A DNA stretch of 64,000 nucleotides from Rotaria sp. Silwood1 (Eukaryota; Rotifera; Eurotatoria; Philodinida; Philodinidae), in contig CAJNOP010000012.1 in assembly GCA_905250075.1 (NCBI GenBank), positions 3,522,772 through 3,586,771 of the forward strand, written 5' to 3'. The notes under the pieces are model-generated. The model searched no databases, was not told the DNA's origin, and saw nothing but the letters and a program-made list of their open reading frames with translations. Made by a program: the position numbers and the translations under genes. How positions within the stretch are numbered: position 1 is the stretch's first letter; every line of letters starts with the position of its first letter. This document shows, piece by piece, positions 50,169 through 61,955 of this stretch.

Positions 50169-52429
50169 CAATGACGTAGCCAGGTATTTCTGAGTATTGG
50201 GCAATACCCCGATCAAACTATCTTAAGGCTAGGGCAGCCATGGGCAATTCAAAAGTCAACAGAGTTGTAGTTTTTCAAAACTTCTTATATTTTTCAAAGC
50301 CGATGTTTAGTGAAGAAAAAAATCAACAACCTTCACAACCAACAGAGAAGTGTGTTCGGTATCTTTATACTATTGCACAAAGGTATTTTTCAACTTTAAA
50401 GTGTCTTATCATCTTTTGTGTGAAAACTACGACGATTAGCATATTTTTTTACCAAGTAACGCAGGTGGGCGCTTGGCTTCGAAGCTGAGAAGGTGTACAA
50501 AATTATTCGTCACAGATGTAAAAGGTTTCCTCATCGATTTTTCTCTAGTCAAGTTTTCAGAAAAACGTCGTGCCACGAATCATTTTCTCATATACTTGAA
50601 ATCTACAGTTTCATGATGACAAGTTGATTGTATCAGACTTATAAACTGAGCATCTGTTGAGGAGAACATGCAGTCGGAGGCAGCGTCGTTGTAGAATAGA
50701 ACAAAATGTTGCAATGAACAAATCTAGGATTCATTAAATGGAAATTCGATTTTACGAATATTGACAGTAAAATCTCACCTACTTGATTCGATACTAAGCC
50801 GCTGAAAGCGACTACGATTTCATTTTCTCGCTGGAAAATTGAACGATGATTGAGTGAAATAGAATCCTTTCCCTTGCTCAACGACGCTTGAAAAGGTTGA
50901 AGTATACAGGATGTCCAAGAAATAACACACCAAAAAGAAAATTATCTATCGCCACCGTATTTCAACCAGCTGAGCTAATTTTTTTCTGATGGTAAAAGAA
51001 AGTTTTCTGAGTTTATTTTCGTGAAGATAAAATGTGCAAATGTTGCTGAAACTTAATAGTATTGACTTCAATCCCAAACTGCAGCTTTTTTTGTAATATA
51101 GTGAAACCAAATACAACTGTTTTTATTTAGATAACTTGTCTCTTTTCGTAATTCTCGACTTTAAACCATCCAGACATTCCATTTTCTGCTCTCTAAGCCT
51201 TTGTTAAACATTTTTCAAAAAGATAGAGCTAGCGGCACGTTTTTTCAAAGTGATTTGTTATTAGCACAGCGAAAACTGATAACCGATGAACTGTTAGAGA
51301 CTAATGATTTTATAGCTCTGGAAGTTACTAGTCTGCCACTGTTACACTGTTTTTTTTATAAGAAAACATCTGAGCAAGTGTTTATAAAGCAGAAAGTGAA
51401 ATGTCTGGATGATTTAAAGTCGAGAATTACGAAAAAAGGCAAGTTAACTAAATAAAAACTGTTGTATGTTGTGGCATCATATTACAAAAAACAGCTGCAG
51501 TGTTGGGTTGAAGTCAATAGTAATAAGTTTCGGCGATATTTGTATACTTTATCTTTACGAAAAAAAACCTTAGAAAACTTGCCTCTATTACCAGAACAAA
51601 AATTAGCTCAGTTGCTTGAAATAGGGTGAAGATAGATGATTTTCTTTTTTAGTAGGTTATTTCTGGACACCCTGTACATTATTTTGAAAGCCGAAATGAA
51701 GAGAAGATTAAGCAGACTAAAGAGTTATTGAAAAAACTTACATGCGAAACGAAAGTTTTTCCAATTTCCAACAAAACTGTACTTGAATAAGTGGTATGCT
51801 ATGAGATTTCTTTTAGGCAGTTTATAGTTCAACTGTCTAAGGACAGCCTTCCACCATCGATTTTGAAGGCTTTGACAATGACAAAGGCTACTCTACATTT
51901 TAATGACTCTAACGTTAAGTTATGTATGAATCCTTTAAATCACGAATTATCATTTTATTTGTCCGTTCAAACCATTCTCATTCAGAGTTTCTATATAGCC
52001 CATTGGATTTTAAAATTTTTATGTTGTGATACTCATGTCATCAATTACATCCTCAAAATGTTTAGCGTAAAGCACTGCATTTGTTGCCATTCAATATAAT
52101 TTGATGTGCTTTGAGAAACGGCTAAGCATTGATCCATGTTCTTTTTAAAATGCATTGAAGTATAAGAATCAGTACTTTGATTAGAATATCATTGATGTAT
52201 CACCAATTTGATCATCATTTAATGAAAAAGACCATCGAACGATCTTTTTAGATCAATTGGTCAGGTCAAAACAAGAGACAATCCAGTAGAATTTTGTCAC
52301 GAAAGTCTGCAAGCTTATATGTTCATCGAAAGTTTTCATTATTGGGCAGTTAGCACCATCTCAAAAATATTCTTGGGCTATGACTATTGAAGCTTTGGGC
52401 AATGGTCCTACTCTTGGGCTACACCACTG
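50169..52429. mobile_element. Decayed hAT-like element (ends recognised)
   Basis: The left end CAATGACGTAGCCAGG resembles the common hAT terminus CAGTGGCGTAGCCAGG, and the right end GGGCTACACCACTG is its inverted counterpart. Both ends also carry GGGCAATG/GGGCAAT-type subterminal motifs. No 8-base flanking duplication is preserved and no intact transposase frame exists. A TA-flanked element (50907-51676) lies inside it. The pairing of these two ends as one element is an inference. Confidence 0.45.
50907..51676. mobile_element. Long-TIR TA-flanked element nested in the hAT-like element
   Basis: The 770-base unit begins CAGGATGTCCAAGAAATAAC and ends with the inverted GGACACCCTG, flanked by TA at 50905-50906 and 51677-51678. 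Arms 50907-51210 and 51369-51676 are inverted copies over about 300 bases, for example TCGTAATTCTCGACTTTAAA on the + strand at left with its reverse complement at right. About 160 bases separate the arms. No transposase is encoded. The ends resemble Tc1/mariner termini. Confidence 0.88.
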
Positions 52430-53983
52430 ATTTATATGTATGAATATGTCTCCCAATGAAAGAGTATTGTGAGTCATATCGATCAATTTTTGGATCAGCT
52501 ATTCCTACTGAAATGTTCTTCAACAAGCTGGTAGATAAGTGCCATCGGTCGATATACAGTTCGTCTTGTCGTCAACTATGAAGAGTATTTCTTCATGAAT
52601 AAAACAGTGCTCTAAAAATTCTACCCTGGATGGTAACTATTAGAATCAGAGATTGATAGAAATTCTATTAGTTTTTTTTTCTCATATTTCTACGAAATTA
52701 AACAGTATATAGAGAAATATTGTGCAGAAATGTTATCACACTTTCTACGAGCTTTTAGAGTATTGGCTTATCTTCAATAAGAATCAATATATTATAATAT
52801 AATTTAAAAGTATCGCTTCTTGTATATTATCATCTATTTGTCGATAATGACAATTTCAGAAAAAAAACAGCAATCAATAGTTCATTGGCAATATCATATC
52901 TTACATCAAATGGCACGCATTTTGTAACTTTTTCGACATGAAAAAATTGAGAGAAAAACTACGATTGAAATTCTAAAAAAACAAGAGCTCTGTTTTGCAC
53001 AGAATTCAATGCTGATTCTCCATATATGTATATTTGATTATAAAAACAACAGTGTAGTATACATAATCACCAAGAGATACTACGACTTTTCATATACATA
53101 TCAAATGCAAAACAGATGCACTCAAGCATGATTTGATTAAAAAGTGTTCAGAAGACATGAAAATAATAACTCAACGGGTTACAGACGCTCTTCCTATTTT
53201 AAACCATGTCTAAACACGTTTGACAAAAGTTTTTAGACGCATCTCAGTATAAAATCATACACGAATGCAGTTAGTAGAAGTTTTTGAAACGCATGTTGAC
53301 ACATATTGTCTTATGAGCCATATCTACATAGATTTAAAATCAAAACTGGCCACAATTTTTAAGAATTCTGATCATCCCATCTCGACATGTTGTTACTTGG
53401 GTGTGGGTGAAGAAACTTGACAGATAGTTGTATGGTTTTGAAAATTATAACCAAGCTGATAGCAAAATCGACTAGATAGTACCTTGATGGTGGTATTACA
53501 GTATCATTGACAGCATAAGTCATGGACATCAATTTTTGTAGGTTTTTAGTAAGAAGTAGATACAACAATCTGTCCGAGCTTCAAAGAGTTTATTTTTGTT
53601 GAATACCAGAACGATCAATTTGAAAATTGCTCTAGAATTTCTCCGACATCCCTTATGCATATATAGATAGTAAAATATTCTTTTAGGCATTGCTTATTTT
53701 TTTCTCTTTTATTTCTGATAATTTTTTTTCAAACATTGCACTAATGAATAATAGTTGTTCAAAGAATATTTTCTGTTATATTGAATGTGATACAATTGCA
53801 GAGTGCAAACATAAGAATAATAATAATGAGCATCAATGACTTAATTTTCTACGACAATAAATAAAACACAAACTAAAAAAAGACTAATTTTGACTATTAT
53901 ATGAATTTATCTAAGACATCTAATTGACTGACAAACAATAGAAAAATGCCTATCATAGTCAGATATATATCTGTCCGAAGATA
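52430..53983. other. Intergenic, nothing recognised
   Basis: AT-rich with stops in every frame; no gene, repeat or RNA recognised. Confidence 0.55.
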
Positions 53984-54575
53984 GAGTGAGGCAAAAGAAT
54001 TTATTACACTTGAATTTTCAAAAGTAAATATCCTAATGCTAATATCTAGGGAAACTACTCGCAAAGCTGAAGAAATTTTTTGTCAGGAGAAGTTATTATT
54101 TTCCTAGTTTCTATTATAATTTTGCGGAAAATGACTCTTGAAACAGCTAAGATGCGTGAAAACCAATTTTCTAGATTCATTTGGAAAAGTTTTCAAAATA
54201 AGTTCATTAACTCTTCACGACTTTTTTTTTCATTGTGATGTAACAAAACAATATTTTCCTTTATCTTTTTCAAGAACTCTTTATATTTGACGCTTGAAGG
54301 TTTTCTCTAAATATTGTGCCACAGTCGTCAAAAATTAATAAACTTCTTATTTTACTCAAAAATATATCCGCTATGAGATGAGTTTATTAACAAAATGTTT
54401 TCAAATGAATGTCAGAAAATTACTTATACAGGATTTTAGTTTTTCGCAAAATTTTTCTAGAAATTAGAAAAATAATTATTTCTTCTGGGAGAAAAATTCT
54501 TCCGATTTATTCGAATTGTTGTCATATTGAAAATGTTTTCGAAATTCATGTGTAGTAAATGTATTGCCTTCACTT
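53984..54575. mobile_element. TA-flanked fold-back element, 592 bases
   Basis: Left arm about 53984-54132 and right arm about 54439-54575 are inverted copies, for example AGTGAGGCAAAAGAATTTAT against the complement of the right end ATTGCCTTCACTT. An inner match is GGAAAATAATAACTTCT on the minus strand at left and its same-sense partner at right. TA lies outside both ends (53982-53983, 54576-54577). It ends about 165 bases from the PCCA stop. No coding capacity. Confidence 0.7.
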
Positions 54576-54741
54576 TATTTCGTATTTGTTTCAAAATTGG
54601 GTCAAAAAATGCATCAATGAATATAGTCTAATGTATAATAATAGTAGTACAATAAAAGCATATTAGGAAAAAAGATCAATTTAATGAGTATATGTTTATA
54701 CGAATGATAGCGGCAAGGGAATTATGAGTTTGAGTAATAGT

Positions 54742-57700
54742 TTATTCTAATTCAATTAATACTTTTCCATCTTCAACTGTGTCACCTTCTTTAATACCAA
54801 TAAATTTAACCTTAAAAGTAAAAAAAAACATACGAATAGAAAAATTATTTCGTAAAAAACGAAACAGTCAACTAACCACTCCAATTCGACCTGCAGTTAA
54901 TTTGTTTTGCATTTTCATTGCTTCAACAACACAAACTTCTTGTCCTTCAGCTACTCGTTGTCCAACTTCGACACTAACAGATTTAACAATACCCGGCATA
55001 GGTGAAATAAGAACTGATGCTAAATCGATTTTTTTCTTGATAGGCATAATTGGTAAATATTTTGCAGCACGTTCAGGTAATACACGAAGATCGTACTGAA
55101 TGAAAAAAAGAAATCAAATCGATAATTCTAAAGTTTTTAAATATTTTCTAAACTTTACTTTAGTTCCAAGATAGATCAAAGTAATATTTCCTATTGCATC
55201 GATTTTAAATAACTATAAAGTAATATCAATAACACAAATTATTTTACTTATAAAATTGTTTTGCTAACCTGCATGGTAAATGGTTCACCATTAAAATCAA
55301 TATTAATAACACGATCACCTAATTTAAATCTATCAGGAATTTTTATTATTTGTTTACCATCAACATCGACCTATGAGAAATATAATCACAATAAAATATT
55401 TATTTTACATTTATTTAGAAAAAAAAAACGAACTTCAAATAATTTGACGCCATCTTTTTCAGTTGGTGTAACACGTATATGACGTTTAAATTCTCCAAGT
55501 TTAACTTCATATCCATAATCTTTTGGTATTACACCTTTCGCTGGTTGTTTAAATGATCGATCTTGTATTGCATTTTTAACAGCGACGCATGCTGCTAATG
55601 CAAGTAAACTTTCACGTTCCGTATCTTTTAATTGTTTGCCTTTAAATCCTTCAGGATAAACTTGTGGTAAATATTTTGTACTGATATCTCCGGTGACAAA
55701 ACGCTGTTCAGTTATAATATCTCTCAATAATGGAATGTTATTTGTAACACCTAATACATTAATTTAAAACTTTATTTAAAAGAGAGCACGAACAAATTAT
55801 TTTTTTTTCGCCTACCTCGAATAACATAGGAGTCTAATGCTTGAGCCATTGTTGCTAATGCTGCATCTCGATCTTTGCCAAAAGTTGTTAGCTATGTATA
55901 AAAATTCATATATAAATCAATCATTAAGGGTATCCGTTATGTCTTTTGAGCTACTTCTGATTCTCGACGAGAAAAGAACCGACCGGGCTCATATTTTTAT
56001 CATAGCTAGATTACCGAAGATGATAGGACCCATGCTTGAAGAACTCATTGTAAAAGCAGACTTTCAGAAACCATTGGGCTTTCTTACTACTCCGATCTTA
56101 GTTCATTCGATCGGTGTCGTAAGCAAGCCCAATTATTTTCTCGAACATGAGTCCCACCATTTTCGATAATTTGGCTAGAGTAAAAATTTGAGTCCAACTG
56201 GTTGTACTCTCGGAAATAACCGAAAGTAGTACAAAAGATGAGACCACTTTTAATTGTCAAACTTACTTTACAAATTAATGGATCGTAATATAAACTAATT
56301 TCACTACCTTCAGTAATACCACTATCGCAACGAACCTATTCATGTAAAGCAAAACTCATATGAAAAATTTAAAAAAGAATAATTTTAAACAAACATTGGG
56401 AATATGACTAGGATCTTTATATGAAGTAAGACGACCAATTGATGGAAGACCAAAAGCTTTATATGGATCTTCTGCATAAACACGACATTCAATAGCCCAA
56501 CCACGAATACCAATATCTGCTTGTTTGAATCGTAATTCATGACCTATAAATTTGATAGTTAAATAATTAAAATGAAAAAAGAAAAACTTTAAACCTTTAG
56601 CAACTCGAATCATTTGATGAACAAGATCAACACCGGTAGTAGCTTCTGTAATTGGATGTTCAACCTAAAAATAAAACATAAGTATTATGCAAAATTAACT
56701 AAAACCTTTTTTACTTGAAGTCGAGTATTCATTTCAAGAAAATAAAACTTGCGGTTTGAATCAACCATAAATTCGACAGTACCTACAAGAAATTTGTCTT
56801 AAACAAAATCTTTTTTTCATTTTATGACATAATTACCAGCTGAATAATATCCAACAGCATGAGCTAATTGCACAGCTTCTTCACCCATTTTTCGTCGTGT
56901 TTCTTTATCAAGAAAAACACTTGGTGCTTCTTCAATTACTTTTTGATTTCGTCTTTGAATTGAGCATTCACGTTCATTTAAATAAACTATATTTCCATGT
57001 TTATCTCCAAGAATCTATATGAAAAGTTCAAAGTTTTGCATCGTTAAAAATCGAATTTTTTTAGAACAAACTTGAAATTCAATATGACGTGGATTATCAA
57101 TAAATTTTTCAACAAGCATACGATCATCACCGAAACTTGATGCTGCTTCACTTTTACTTAATCGAAAATTTTCCCGGGCTTCTTTATCATTCCATGCAAC
57201 ACGCATTCCTTTACCACCACCACCAGCTGATGCTTTAATCATAACAGGATAACCTTAAATAATTAAATCAAAAATTAATACATTTGAAGATTAGAAAAAA
57301 GTCAAAATCAAATACCAATATCATTACTAACACGAACACATTCTTCTTCATCTTTGACTTCACCGTCATAACCAGGTATCATAGAAACATTTGCTTTTCG
57401 AGCAATTACTTTACTATGAATTTTATCACCCATAGCTTGAATTGATTGACTTGATGGGCCGATAAATTCAACATTATGATCAGCCTAAATATATTTAATC
57501 AATTATTTATATAAGAAGAAAAACAAAAGCATAATATTTATCTTACGAGTTTTTTCGCAAATTTCGTATTTTCCGAAAGAAAACCATAACCGGGATGAAC
57601 GGCTTCAGCACCGGTCTTTTTAACAGCTTCTAATATAATATCTTCATTTAAATAACTTAATTTAGCTTGAGCAGGTCCAATACAAACGGCTTCATCAGCC

Positions 57701-59743
57701 ATTTTAACAAATAACTATTGTATCATAATAATAATAAATTTATTAGAAAACAGAATTATCTTATCTTAAAATACTTACTGAAGTTGAGTCAACATCACTA
57801 TGAACAGCTACTGTTTTGATACCCATTGCTTTACATGTTCGAATAACACGACAAGCAATTTCACCCCGATTGGCAATCAAGATTTTTGAAAATTTCTATA
57901 AAATAAAATTTCTTTTCAGCTTTTCTGTATTTCATCAAAACAATATTCAATATGAATTCTAAAACATAGGTTTTATTGATGAATTTTTCTTCTAATGAAC
58001 ATATACTCTTATGTTCCTGTGTTAATCTCTAATCGAATATTTCTACGTAAGCCTTGAGTACTTATGTGCAGTCTTTCAAACAATATTTTATTGAATATTA
58101 TCTTCTCTTACAATAATATGTGGATAAATTTTCGCCATGAGTCAACATGATCTTTCTTTAATAAAGTACTTAACAATTCGACATAAAACATAGCGTGACA
58201 GAAACCTAAAAGTATTCACATCTTATATTCGGCACTCATAAGGATACACATGTTGCATGCTCAGCCAAACTATGTACTGAGTAACCTGAATGAGATAGAC
58301 AAAGTATATGAAAATATCGCCTGCAGAATAAAAAAATAGAGAGCCAAGATTATATATTGAACTATTATTGAATTACTTAGTAATCGAATTTCACATCAAG
58401 AAGATGACGATGAACCTACTGACTCATGATCCACTAAAAGTATATGAAAAATATTTAAAAAAAAAAAAATATGAAGAAAACATGTTTCAAGCTTGATAAC
58501 AACTGAAAACTAGAAGAACAAACAACAAAAAAAACTTGTAATTATTGATAAAATTTCTAAGAGGCTTAACGACTTAAGAGTAAAACTAATCAGACTGAAA
58601 ATTTTATTATCAAAATAACACCTAAAATAAGAAGACGTATGTTTGAAGAAAATATTTCAAAGAGAGTTTTTCCTAAAGCTGTTTCCTAGTATATTACAAC
58701 TCTTCCTCTAATTTTATTCGATCGAGCTGAAATTTTTACTAAAGAAATTTGGAACTGTTCCTCAAAGTTACAATTAGTCGCTTTCATTTTTAATGTTGGT
58801 GTCTGAATTTATAGAATTCTAAAAACCAAATCCTTTATTTTAGCTTCGAACTTTGACATATTTTTCTCATTATAAAATACGAAGTGAGATTGTGCTGAAA
58901 AAATTCAAAACTATTTGTGAGATATACCCACGAAAAAATTTTTCGAAGAAACACGTAGTTGTTTCTATTTTTATTACGATTTTTATAAGAAAACTTTTTC
59001 CGTAAGTAGACTCAAGTGTTTATAGAAAACATTCTCAGTTCAAGTGAACAAAATTGAATGGAGGTGATAATGCGATAGAATATGGTTCTATAGGAATTTA
59101 AGATTTCCCAGTAAAACTCTCCATGAAATTTTATCCTTGAATATGTATCTGCTTATTTCAAGTGCTTTATCTTTGTTTAATTAAAAATGGTTAGCAACAA
59201 ATACATGATAATTAAATGAAATCAATATAAGAGTATTTTTCGTTTTTTTTTTTGAATAAAATACTTTGTTGATCCATTACGAAAATTGAATCCTTATATC
59301 TGTATGTATATATTATTATTATTACAAGAGAAGAGATTGTCCAATAATATGCCATTTACAAGACTCGACACGACTACTCAAAGCTTATATAAAAACATTT
59401 GGTTAGAAGTTATTTTGTGTCTATATATATATAAACTAATTTCTTTCCCTTCAACACTTATGAAACACTGTGTATTAATTAATCAAATGGAAATAAATAG
59501 TTCCCAAATATTACGAAAAATTCTACATGATAATTGTAATTTAAAAAATTTTTGTTTATGTAAAAAGATTCTTACAGATTCAGTTGGATCAATTCGATCA
59601 AGAAAATAATGTCCACCTTCTCCATAAGTAAAAAGTGTTTTAGGATCTCGTAAAGTAGTAGCTTTTGTAGATTGAAGTCGTTTAAGTAATAGAAGACGAC
59701 TTGCTGGTGTTGAGCGAAGACCGGTAGTCCAGAAGAAATGCAT
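54742..59743 (-). CDS. PCCA: Propionyl-CoA carboxylase alpha chain, mitochondrial
   Basis: Biotin-dependent subunit that carboxylates propionyl-CoA to methylmalonyl-CoA with PCCB. Sixteen exons (59576-59743, 57779-57895, 57547-57714, 57316-57484, 57072-57253, 56837-57014, 56715-56782, 56595-56664, 56395-56543, 56267-56335, 55816-55891, 55434-55750, 55269-55370, 55159-55212, 54877-55095, 54742-54810) join in frame to 724 residues, close to the human length. The Arg/Leu/Ser-rich start is a mitochondrial targeting peptide. The biotin carboxylase part has [20 protein letters not shown], the ATP-grasp loop [16 protein letters not shown], and [26 protein letters not shown] and the BT linker follow. 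The biotinyl domain has EAMKMQN with the biotin-accepting Lys, about 35 residues from the end. All key motifs are intact. Confidence 0.97.
55927..56250. repeat. TA-flanked 324-base fold-back inside a PCCA intron
   Basis: The two halves (55927-56097 and 56108-56250) are inverted copies throughout, with about 10 bases of loop; near the centre ATTGGGCTT at left faces AAGCCCAAT at right. TA lies at 55925-55926 and 56251-56252. The host intron is 55892-56266; without the element and one TA it is 49 bases, the usual size here. Short open frames across it are a by-product. Confidence 0.85.
57896..59575 (-). other. PCCA intron 1
   Basis: 1680 bases between the targeting-peptide exon and the biotin carboxylase exons. 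No exon or clear repeat was recognised. Confidence 0.8.
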
Positions 59744-59745
59744 AT

Positions 59746-59760
59746 CTAAAACATAACCAT
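59746..59760 (-). promoter_or_regulatory. Candidate trans-splice/5'UTR acceptor of PCCA
   Basis: The minus strand reads GGTTATGTTTTAG, two bases, then ATG. The AG two bases before the start codon is like a 3' splice site. Confidence 0.4.
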
Positions 59761-60057
59761 TCTTTTTTTTTTCTGCGACTGATAAAATTAATTGAAAAAA
59801 TAAATCTGACTGATAATCATAAAGAGAAAAAAAGAGGACATGGAAGCAAAAGTTAATTATAAAAAAATGCTAGATGCACAAACATAAACAAAAAACAAGA
59901 AGATGACGTTGCGTATTTGTTGCAAATGATTAACAGGAGAAAAGAGAAAACAAAAAAAAAAAACAATTATTTGCCATTATTTTGTGTAAAAATTCTAAAA
60001 AAAAACAAAGAAAAAAAGTTTAAATAGAATGAGATAAAGTTTTTCTAAAGGAAATAT

Positions 60058-61215
60058 TTACTGTCGTAATTCATCAAACGAATCAGTATAAATTTTTTGA
60101 GCTAGATTATTCACAATAAAATCAACTGTTTCTCGTCTAGTATTATTATTAGTTATGGTACGAAATGCTGATGACGACCGATGTCGTATTTGTTGAAATA
60201 AACTTGTTTGAGATTCATTATTTTCATTATTTATTAAACGTATTGCTGTTGTTGTAGGTCGTTTTTTACTTTTTCTTGAATGTTTTTCATCATCAGTTAA
60301 AAGAGATTTTGAATATACTTCATTAATAGTTATAGTTGATAAAGCATCACTTATGACATTTTCGGTAAAACGATTTGATAAACGTTCAATAAGATTTTCA
60401 TTCGTAGACGATATATCTTCAATTGATTGTTTAATAGTTGAATGAATAAATTGATCAACATAAGAATTTATTAGTTGAAAACGTTTGACAGGAGCATAAG
60501 ATGGTGAACAATCAAACAGAAGACAAGATGTATCATCTTCAAAGATTGATGTACTATTATTTGTTATATTTTGATAATCAATCTAGAGAGAAAAAACAAG
60601 ATGATTTAAAGTGAAAGATATAAACAAAAGTATTCAACAAACTTGAAGAAAAGCTGCTCGTATGGAATGTTCAATTAATTCATTGACAAAGTTTTGAATA
60701 CTTATTAAATTATGTCGTTGTTTATCGATTTTAGTTAACCATTGTTGATTCAAACTGAATGAATATTGAACATCAAATGTTCGATTTGAACAACTGGAAT
60801 TAACATTTTGAGAAGATCTAGATTTAGTTGGATTTGTTTGTTGATATGATAATAAACGTGACTGATATCGAACAAGATCATTTTTTGTTGCTGGTAATGA
60901 ACAACGTGGAATTGTATGATGAAATGAAACTTTTCCGTCACGTCTATTATTTCGACTTGATGATCGACATCGTATTGAAACATTTGGTTGAAGAGAACGA
61001 TTTACGGGTGAAATTGATAAATTTTGAAACGATGAGGATGAAGATGAAGAAGATGATGTTGCTGTCGTAAGAGAAATAAATGGAGATGAAAGAATATGTG
61101 TTAAAGAATTTAATGCATTTGATATTGCTTTATCAACTTGAGTATTTGCTAAATTTAACAATTCTTCAGGATATAAGTTATTAAATGAATTATCACCATT
61201 TTCTAGCTGTTCCAT
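60058..61215 (-). CDS. Candidate multivalent A-kinase anchoring protein
   Basis: Two exons (60643-61215 and 60058-60582) join in frame to 365 residues. No catalytic domain or membrane helix is seen. Five amphipathic helices of one pattern are spread along it: VDKAISNALNSL (27-38), VNELIEHSIRAA (177-188), VDQFIHSTIKQS (233-244), TENVISDALSTI (264-275) and VDFIVNNLAQKI (344-355). The first and last fit the published RII-binding consensus (hydrophobic positions 1,4,5,8,9,12) exactly and the others miss it by one or two residues. This suggests docking to the PKA regulatory-subunit dimerisation domain or a related RIIa/DPY30 fold. Ser-rich linkers, an RCRSSSRNNRR basic stretch and HSRKSKKRP separate the helices. 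AG immediately precedes the ATG. No orthologue is recognised; function is an inference from the motifs. Confidence 0.65.
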
Positions 61216-61230
61216 CTAGAAAAAAAATTG
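61216..61230 (-). promoter_or_regulatory. Acceptor-like site abutting the ATG of the AKAP-like gene
   Basis: The minus strand reads AATTTTTTTTCTAG immediately followed by ATGG. This is a strong polypyrimidine-AG 3' splice site with zero 5'UTR, fitting leader trans-splicing or an upstream non-coding exon. Confidence 0.5.
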
Positions 61231-61955
61231 ACTGTCAAATCTTTTTCTTTTCTTCAGCAAAACAAAACTATCATTAGATTTTTTAATAATTAGTTTAATG
61301 GAAGATTGTTAAAGATGTTATAAATAAGTTCATCGATGATTGCTTTTCAAGATCTTATCACCATTTATGTTCTATATCAATAAAATTAAAAAAATTAACA
61401 TAGAAAATAGTTCGGTTACTGACTAAAAAGCCAATACTATTTAAGACAAAAAGAGATAAAAAAGCAATTTAGTCTTTGCAAAAGGTTAGTCTTGCATTTT
61501 CTTTTGATCACTTCATACGAAAATTTATTCGTTGAATTGTTCTTATTAAAGTTTAGATCGTTTCTTACAATGAGTTTCTTAAAAGCCATATATTTTAGAA
61601 ATATAGACAAAGGATGACTACTTTTCTCAAAAAAAAACCGTCATTTTAACTTCTGATTTCAATTATGACTTAACTGTAGTATAAAGCTAATATGTTTTGA
61701 TTAAATTTACCATGTAGATACTCATTCTCATCGTACGAAACACGTTGAATAATTTATTTATCTCGAGTGTTTATATTGAAATGTATCTCTATTATGATAT
61801 TGATTTTGCCTTCTTGAAGATTAAAATCTTTTCCTTTTTAGTAAACAGAGAAGTCTTATTTCAAAATCTATATGAATTATTTTTCTTCTAAAAATATATA
61901 CAATTTTCTTGTTTATATTTACTATTAGACCCACTTTTAAAAGAAAACTAAATTT
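61231..61955. other. Intergenic, no gene seen
   Basis: About 0.7 kb of AT-rich sequence between the AKAP-like gene and ASTE1 (same strand). Nothing recognised. Confidence 0.6.

Noticed and set aside
51201-51455. 84-codon open frame inside the 770-base element
   Set aside because: It spans the arm and centre of the inverted repeat and has no transposase motif.
55837-56169. 110-codon open frame on the + strand
   Set aside because: It runs antisense through a PCCA exon and then through the fold-back element; a by-product of the repeat.
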